A stretch of 64,000 bases of DNA from Salinibacter grassmerensis (GTDB lineage: Bacteria; Bacteroidota; Rhodothermia; Rhodothermales; Salinibacteraceae), in NCBI RefSeq assembly GCF_947077765.1, contig NZ_CAMTTF010000010.1, positions 1 through 64,000 on the forward strand. The letters run 5' to 3'. The notes under the pieces are model-generated. The model had not been told where the DNA came from and made no database searches. It saw only the letters and a list, made by a program, of their open reading frames with translations. The translations under genes were made by a program, and so were the position numbers. Below are positions 58,542 to 64,000 of the stretch, in pieces; position 1 is the first letter of the stretch; the number at the start of each line of letters is the position of its first letter.

Positions 58542-61500
58542 TCAGAAAGTGATCGTGGCACCAAGGGAGAAGGTGCGCGGGACGGGCGGCACGACAAAGT
58601 CAAATCCGCGGACGCCTGTCCGTTGCCCCCCGATATTCACCTCCGGGTCGTATCCGCTGTAGTCGTCGATCGAGAAAAGATTTCGGCCCGCCGCGTTGAA
58701 ACGAACGCTTTCGACGGGAAGCCCCCCTGGCCGGATCGTGTAGTTGACGGCAATCTCGCGGAGCTTAACGTACGTGCCATCCTCGACCCAATTCTCGAAA
58801 ATGTTGAACACACCAGACCCGTATCCGCTCGGTAGGTCTCCTTCAAGCTCGCGCTCGTAATCCTCAAGCGTCCCGAAAGAAGGGAATGCCCCGATTCGGC
58901 GCGTGAAGTTGAACACGTCTTGCCCAAACTCCCCGTCGACCTGGAAGCGAATGCTCAAGTTGTCTCCTACCTTGACCTGATTGGCAAAAGCAAGGGTAAA
59001 GTCCGGCTGCGGATTTCCGATGATCTGGTCCTGCTCCGCCCGCGCTGGAATCCCGCTGCAGCCACTCTCGCTTATGTCGCAGTTCTGGGGCCTCCAGTAC
59101 CCGTCGTCGTCTTCGCGCATGGGATTTCCTTCCGTGTCAATCACTTCCCCGTTTTCGTTGCGCGCAAAGGCGCCGCCAAAGTAGGACCCGATGGGCTCTC
59201 CATTCTGCGCGGCCGACACCCTAAAGCTACTGGGGATGACCACACGGCCGGTCTCTCCTGGGATGCCGGTAACCTCGTTTCGGTTTCGGGAATAAGTGAC
59301 GGTCGACACCCACCGCACGTCGCTTCGGTTCAGAGCAACACCGCGGGCACGAAGCTCAATCCCATTGTTCTCGACCGTCCCGATGTTTGCAAGTTCGGTG
59401 TTGAAGCCGGTGGTGGGCGCAAGTGACTTTGTGAGGAGAAGGTCCTCGGTTCTCTGATTGTAGTAGGTAAACTCAACCGAGAGGCGATCACTGATCAGAC
59501 TGAAGTCAGCCCCGACCTCAATCTCACGCTGCCGCTCCGGCCGTACCCCTTGAGCACCGAGTTGCGAGGCTGGCTGCAGACCAGGATTACCATCGAAGGA
59601 CTGCGCGTTGTACACAGTGAACCGGTCAAACGCCCCGATGGAGGTGAGACCACCTGACCATCCTACGGACCCGCGGAGCTTGAAGCTCGGCAAAACGCTT
59701 CCGATGGCACCGCGCCAGAAGTCCTGCTCAGAGATGACATACGAGGTGCTAATTTTCGGATACAGCTGCCACCGGTCGCCCTCACCGAATGAGGAGGAAG
59801 CGTCAAGCCGAAGCGCCCCGGTCACGAAGAGACGGTCGGCCAGCCCAAACGACTGCTGACCAAAAACCCCATACACCGTGAGAGGTGACCGGAATTCGCC
59901 AAACTCCCTGGATGACGTCCCACCACCGACCGTCTCCGCAATAGGAGGTAAGTCTTGGGACTGAGCATTGAAGGACTCCTCTGATTCGTATTGAAGCGTT
60001 CCTCCAACAAGAGACGTAGAGGTCAGACCGTCCCGGATGGAGGCTTCGTATCGGACGTTCAAATCGCTATTGAGCTGAAGGTTACTCAGCTCGGCTCGCC
60101 GCGAGAAGCCCGTCTCAAATCCAGGGGTCGAGACTCCGCGAGGGATAAAGGCAGTGCCAGTCTGGTCGTAGGTATCTAGACCCAGCGTGTAGTCGATGCT
60201 AAGTCCATCGAGAGGCGTCAGGTCAAGCTGAATGTCCCCGATGAAGCGATCTGTGGTCTGCCCGAAGTCGAACCGGGACTGCACCTCTAGTGGATTTGAG
60301 AAGGCCGCGTCATCGGGAAACTCTCCCGCTTCATTGGGCCGCGGATCAAAGGTGTTTGGCCCAAAAATGAACCCTGTCAGTGCTCCGTACAGGGTGTTGA
60401 GCCCTCCGTTGGGAACGTCGTTGCTTTCGCTGAAAGCGTAACGGGCCCCAGCGGAAACGTTAACCCAGTCATTCACGGTGTGCTGCAGGCGAGCTGTTCC
60501 GTTGAAGCGCTGAAAACCGCTCTCATCGACAACGCCCTGTGACCCAAAATACCCCCCTGACGTGAAGAATTGCGTGTCTTCCGACGACCCGGAGACAGAA
60601 AGGTACTGTTCCGTTCCGTAAGCCCTGTCGAAGATGAAGTTCTGAAAGTCAAACCGGCGCTGCCCATCCGGAAGCGGGTCGCCGGAATTGTCCAGAAACT
60701 GGCCTTGCTCGTTCTGGGCCATGTTTACATCCAAGGTATTTCGGACCGCTTGCGTCTTCACCCGAGTGCTGTACGTCACTCTCGTCTCTCCCTCCCGCCC
60801 GCTCTTCGTGAAAATCTGTACCACGCCGTTGTTGGCTCGGGATCCGTAAAGGGCCGCTGCGGCCGCTCCCTTTACCACTTCCACCCGCTCGATGTCATTT
60901 GGATTGATATCAATCAGGCGATTCTGCGTGGTCCCGCCAACTTGAATCAGTTCTGGGGAGTCATTGCTGATAATCACTCCATCGACCACGATCAGTGGGC
61001 TGGCCGCTCCCAGCACCGTTCCCGTCCCTCGCAGGCGGATGTCGGTCCCGCCGGCAGGATCCCCGGAGCTCTGCTGGACGCGAACACCTGCCAGTTTTCC
61101 CTGAAGCGACTGAAGGGTCGAGCTTTTGGGCGTGTCCTGAAGCTCTGCCGCTTCGATCGAAGAGATCGCGTTCCCCAATTCTTTTCGCTCTGTGGGGCCA
61201 GCCTGACCCGTCACGATGACTTCATCGACCCGTGCGGCAGAAATCCCCAGCTGAAATGGATCGAGGGTTACTGCCTCCTGATCCGCAAGCTGAACCACCC
61301 GGGTTATCGTCTCATAGCCCACAAAAGATACTCGAACCCGGTACTCTCCTGGTTGAAGCCGGGCCGTGAACGAAAACTCCCCATCCGTTCCGGTTGCCGT
61401 CCCGAAATTCGTTCCCTCAACCTGAACATTGGCTCCAGGCAGCACCTCACTAGTTGACTCGTCGATGACCTGCCCCTCGATGGTATAGTCAGTCTGCGCC

Positions 61501-61577
61501 GCGGCAGGCCTCGCGCCGACGAGAACAAACAGCCCCACAAACAGGAAAGCAAAAACGGACCCGTATCGATCAGTCAT
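58542..61577 (-). CDS. SusC/RagA-type TonB-dependent receptor
   Basis: 1011 residues from ATG 61575-61577, chosen for the signal peptide FAFLFVGLFVLVGARPAAA. A CarboxypepD_reg-like domain follows (TIEGQVIDESTSEVLPGANV), then the plug with VTGQAGPTERKELGNAISSI and LRGTGTVLGAASPLIVVDGV, and a 22-strand barrel ending FVVPPVPRTFSLGATITF. It imports a large substrate through the outer membrane using TonB, with the SusD partner downstream. No anti-sigma or CarboxypepD signalling extension is visible beyond the usual domain. Confidence 0.94.
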   Translation of the reverse strand: MTDRYGSVFAFLFVGLFVLVGARPAAAQTDYTIEGQVIDESTSEVLPGANVQVEGTNFGTATGTDGEFSFTARLQPGEYRVRVSFVGYETITRVVQLADQEAVTLDPFQLGISAARVDEVIVTGQAGPTERKELGNAISSIEAAELQDTPKSSTLQSLQGKLAGVRVQQSSGDPAGGTDIRLRGTGTVLGAASPLIVVDGVIISNDSPELIQVGGTTQNRLIDINPNDIERVEVVKGAAAAALYGSRANNGVVQIFTKSGREGETRVTYSTRVKTQAVRNTLDVNMAQNEQGQFLDNSGDPLPDGQRRFDFQNFIFDRAYGTEQYLSVSGSSEDTQFFTSGGYFGSQGVVDESGFQRFNGTARLQHTVNDWVNVSAGARYAFSESNDVPNGGLNTLYGALTGFIFGPNTFDPRPNEAGEFPDDAAFSNPLEVQSRFDFGQTTDRFIGDIQLDLTPLDGLSIDYTLGLDTYDQTGTAFIPRGVSTPGFETGFSRRAELSNLQLNSDLNVRYEASIRDGLTSTSLVGGTLQYESEESFNAQSQDLPPIAETVGGGTSSREFGEFRSPLTVYGVFGQQSFGLADRLFVTGALRLDASSSFGEGDRWQLYPKISTSYVISEQDFWRGAIGSVLPSFKLRGSVGWSGGLTSIGAFDRFTVYNAQSFDGNPGLQPASQLGAQGVRPERQREIEVGADFSLISDRLSVEFTYYNQRTEDLLLTKSLAPTTGFNTELANIGTVENNGIELRARGVALNRSDVRWVSTVTYSRNRNEVTGIPGETGRVVIPSSFRVSAAQNGEPIGSYFGGAFARNENGEVIDTEGNPMREDDDGYWRPQNCDISESGCSGIPARAEQDQIIGNPQPDFTLAFANQVKVGDNLSIRFQVDGEFGQDVFNFTRRIGAFPSFGTLEDYERELEGDLPSGYGSGVFNIFENWVEDGTYVKLREIAVNYTIRPGGLPVESVRFNAAGRNLFSIDDYSGYDPEVNIGGQRTGVRGFDFVVPPVPRTFSLGATITF

Positions 61578-62190
61578 GGATGTTGGGAAAAGTGTATTAC
61601 AGGCAAGACGGAATTGACCAAACCCTAGGCAGCAAGGTCGTATGGTAAAGTGTTTTTTTGGAAGCGGTTTCAACTCTCCTCATTTCCTCAAGGGTTACTT
61701 GGGCCGTATGTCTTGAGCCGTATGTATTACGAGTGAGAGACGCCTTTGGCTCGCTCGACATGCGCAGAAAACAATAAGGAAATATCGCCTCCCGGTCAAC
61801 ACTTTGCTCACAGAGGTAACCTTGCTTTTCATTCAGAGATGCTCTCAGCCTGTTTTCGTTTTCGACTGACCCTCAAGATCTCTCAAGACGTGCTTCTGCA
61901 TTCCTCAAAACTAATTTCGCTTAGGAGTCCTGCGCTAATTCGAGACTGAGGAGCCGTTCACCGGTGAAGTCTGAAAACGCAACATAACGGGCCTTCGATT
62001 GCCTTCCCCTGGCACGCACTTTTTCGCCCCCAAGTTGAACCGTTTCGTCGGCTGAAAACGGCTCCAGTAGGCTCTGACTACAATTAGCTCCGCGCGGTCG
62101 GTCCGACAGGTGCAACCGGGCCGATAAGCAACTGGGCCGACAGGCAGCTGGCCTGATACGAAACCGGCCTAACGTGCAGCCAGCTCTGCT

Positions 62191-62247
62191 GGGAGACGCC
62201 ACCGGTTCCGGGAGGCGCCACCAGTTCCGAGAGACGCCACCAGATCT
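62191..62247. repeat. 19-bp tandem array
   Basis: Three units at 62191, 62210 and 62229 share GGGAGACGCCACCAGTTCC with drift. Confidence 0.85.
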
Positions 62248-62334
62248 GCTGGGCGCGTGCTGCTGGACGTGAGGGCCACGGCGGGCCCTGCATGTGGGGC
62301 CGTGGGCCTGTCTCGACGCGACCCCCACTCGCTT

Positions 62335-62362
62335 GGCCAGTACAACTCGGCCAGTACAACTC
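62335..62362. repeat. 14-bp tandem duplication
   Basis: GGCCAGTACAACTC occurs at 62335 and 62349, with a partial GGCCA following. Confidence 0.8.
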
Positions 62363-62582
62363 GGCCAAAACCATGCGGGGGGCCAATCTCCCCACTTTTG
62401 AACTCAAAGCGGGTTTGCCGACGCCAGATAAAGCTCCCTCAGGATGCGCTGGGGCCTCCGGGCCAGGCGGCACAGCCGCCCGCGCGCTCTCCCCAGGCCC
62501 TGAACCGATGAATCCTGCTCGCGTTGCTCTCGTGTAGTTTTACGGCCTTGCTCCAAGCCAGCAGTTTTAGAGCTTTGGGGCA

Positions 62583-62635
62583 GAGGGCCCTCCGGCCGTA
62601 GCTGTCGCTTTTCTACCCACTGCCGGAGGGCCCTC
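62583..62635. repeat. 14-bp perfect inverted repeat
   Basis: GAGGGCCCTCCGGC (62583-62596) pairs with GCCGGAGGGCCCTC (62622-62635); the 25-nt loop contains CTTTTC. No T-tract follows on either side. GGGCCC inside each arm adds local symmetry. Confidence 0.8.
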
Positions 62636-62700
62636 GGTGAGAGTTCCTCAGCGGGTTCGATGCAGCTTTCCACGCTAGCTGCACGGCGCTGGCCGTATGG

Positions 62701-62780
62701 CGCCGACTACGTGACGCTGACCGTGTGACGCCAACTACGTGACGCCGGCCGTGTGACGCCGGCCGTGTGGCGCTGGCCTG
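62701..62780. repeat. Irregular 14-15-bp tandem array
   Basis: Five loose units built on CGTGTGACGCCGGC, alternating with CTACGTGACGC. The spacing varies between 14 and 16. Confidence 0.75.
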
Positions 62781-63207
62781 CGTGTAGGTGCACTGGCGCC
62801 ACGTGCAGGTGCACCAGCGCCAGGAGCGTGGGCAGGGCCACGCGCCGCAAGGAGAGGACCCCGCGGCCTTGCTCCTCTACAGCGGCCTTCTTGCAGCGGC
62901 CCTCCGCCGCCGCTGATACTGCCGCAGACATCGCTACTGCCGCAGACGTCGCCCGGTAGATGGCGATCGACATGGGGCCGGGCCGCCGACACGGGGCCAG
63001 GCTAGGTGGGCGCGCAAGTAGCTTTTGCTGCGCGCCGCTCGGGCACATTCCTTCCCCGGGCCCTCCCTTTCAGGACTGTCCCTTCTCAGGCCGTCTCTTC
63101 TGAGACCAGCCTGGCCTGCGCCCCGCGACCCGCAATCATCGAATCGGGCTTTGCTTTCATCGAGCTTGGCTTTCATAAAACTTGGCTTTCAGAGATCTCC
63201 CGCATCC

Positions 63208-64000
63208 ATGGAAGAAACAACAGCAGACAAGGCAACAGCAGACGAGACAGCAACAGAAGAAACGGCAGCCAAAACGACCGAGGCAGGCGCCGGGTCTCCT
63301 GCAGGCACTGAGTCTCCTGCGGGCGCCGGGTCTTCTGCAGATGCTGGATCCCTTTCTGGCGCTGGGTCCCTTTCTGGCGCTGGGCCTCTTGCGGGCGCCC
63401 GGTCCCTGCTGGCAACATTCTTCGACCGGTTTGGGCTCGGCTTCGTGATGGTCGCCAGCTACTTCGGCTCCGGCTCCGTGTTTATCATGAGCAGTGCAGG
63501 GGTCCGGTTCGGGTACACGCTGGTTTGGCTGGTCGGGCTGGCGGTCCTCATCGGGGTCATGGCGCAGGACATGAGCGCGCGAGTGGGCATCTTCGGCCAC
63601 TCGCTGGGCCAGTTTACTCGGCGCAAGTTTGGGAAAGCGGGGGCGACGGCCCTGCTCGGGTTCATTTCCATCGGGTGCGTGCTGTGGGGCCTCGAACTGA
63701 CGGCGGCCGTGGGGCTCGGCGCTCAAATCCTCCTCGAAAGCGCGCTGGGCATCTCCGTCAGTTGGATGCCCCTCGCGGTCCTTACCGGAGCGCTCGCGGC
63801 GGGAACGGGCGTGTTGCAGTACCGCCTCATCGAGTACCTGATGACAGCCATGATGCTGGTGCTGTTCGTGGCGTTCGGCGTCGTTGCAGTTGCAAGCGAC
63901 CCGGACCCGCTGGCGGTGCTGGCCGGGGCAGTGCCGAGCGCGAGCGTCTTGGACACAGGAGGGCTGACCTTGGCCGCAGCGATCCTCGGGACGACGGCGC
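63208..64000 (+). CDS. Nramp-family transporter (5' part, runs off the window)
   Basis: 264 codons from ATG 63208-63210 with no stop before the edge. Residues 26-67 are seven hexapeptide repeats of AGAGSP type, preceded by an ATADET-rich segment; then FGLGFVMVASYFGSGSVFIM (TM1) and further membrane helices with QDMSARVGIFGHSLGQFTRR, TLAAAILGTTA at the end. The order matches Nramp metal transporters. At the place where DPGN lies in classical Mn/Fe transporters, GSGS is found, so metal choice or mechanism may differ. The second half of the metal site (TM6) is outside the window. Confidence 0.8.
   Translation, partial: MEETTADKATADETATEETAAKTTEAGAGSPAGTESPAGAGSSADAGSLSGAGSLSGAGPLAGARSLLATFFDRFGLGFVMVASYFGSGSVFIMSSAGVRFGYTLVWLVGLAVLIGVMAQDMSARVGIFGHSLGQFTRRKFGKAGATALLGFISIGCVLWGLELTAAVGLGAQILLESALGISVSWMPLAVLTGALAAGTGVLQYRLIEYLMTAMMLVLFVAFGVVAVASDPDPLAVLAGAVPSASVLDTGGLTLAAAILGTTA

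Larger units (their letters stand above)
61578..63207. other. 1.6-kb non-coding gap, repeat-rich
   Basis: No gene recognised. From 62090 to 62800 it is a mosaic of short repeats (arrays at 62191-62247, 62335-62362 and 62701-62780, described separately) and a 14-bp inverted repeat (62583-62635). Frames in this stretch are open on both strands by GC bias. Confidence 0.55.

Noticed and set aside
61921-62328. 135-codon minus-strand frame
   Set aside because: Most of it crosses tandem arrays; no start signal or known motif.

Overview
The window looks like chromosomal DNA of a Salinibacter-type halophile (Rhodothermota/Bacteroidota). The basis is high GC, acidic proteins, a SusC/RagA-type TonB receptor next to a SusD-like lipoprotein, a secreted protein ending in a type IX secretion (T9SS) sorting domain, and many lipobox proteins. 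Taxonomy is inferred from gene content only. No rRNA, tRNA or CRISPR array was seen.

Layout. 1-4.3 kb: the 3' end of an unknown gene, an intergenic 16-bp tandem array, an MFS transporter, and a PIN/UPF0175 toxin-antitoxin pair between two remnants of one tyrosine-recombinase C-terminus. 4.4-12.8 kb: a leftward arsenic-resistance cluster (arsP-like permease, small thioredoxin and arsR1; then arsR2, arsC, an arsM-arsD fusion, arsA, acr3, a CC-motif protein, an FmdB-type zinc ribbon and a dead dinB-like gene), with palindromic candidate operators in two sequence classes. 12.8-23 kb: two lipoproteins, an alpha/beta hydrolase, a LytS/LytTR two-component pair, a damaged toxin-antitoxin locus and a frameshifted heme peroxidase. 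23-31.9 kb: a FIST sensor with a histidine kinase, a Doc toxin module between two ~265-bp direct repeats, a chemotaxis transducer, a repeat-rich non-coding stretch, a transposase remnant and a catalytic-domain-only tyrosine recombinase with a candidate recombination site. 31.9-39.8 kb: cell-surface proteins (FnIII lipoprotein, ~1480-residue T9SS metalloprotease with BspA/DUF285 repeats, parallel beta-helix lipoprotein, beta-barrel protein).

40.8-56.8 kb is a leftward defence island. From upstream to downstream it holds a PLD-nuclease/SNF2 helicase; a type I restriction-modification operon hsdR-hsdS-(316-aa protein)-(PIN)-hsdM; and a three-gene module of SIR2-like NADase, 193-aa middle protein and SMC/Rad50-like ATPase that resembles the predicted ABC-three-component (ABC-3C) conflict systems. 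The module and the PIN/316-aa pair inside the hsd operon are the best candidates for little-described biology.

57.1-64 kb: a SusD/SusC uptake pair, a 1.6-kb repeat-rich gap, and the start of an Nramp-family transporter with an atypical metal-site motif. A recurring theme is short tandem arrays with 14-19-bp units, each of different sequence, in gaps and also inside genes as in-frame expansions. Many broken genes (integrase, serine recombinase, transposase, HD hydrolase, TrkA-C, PIN, DinB) mark the gaps as sites of past insertion and decay.
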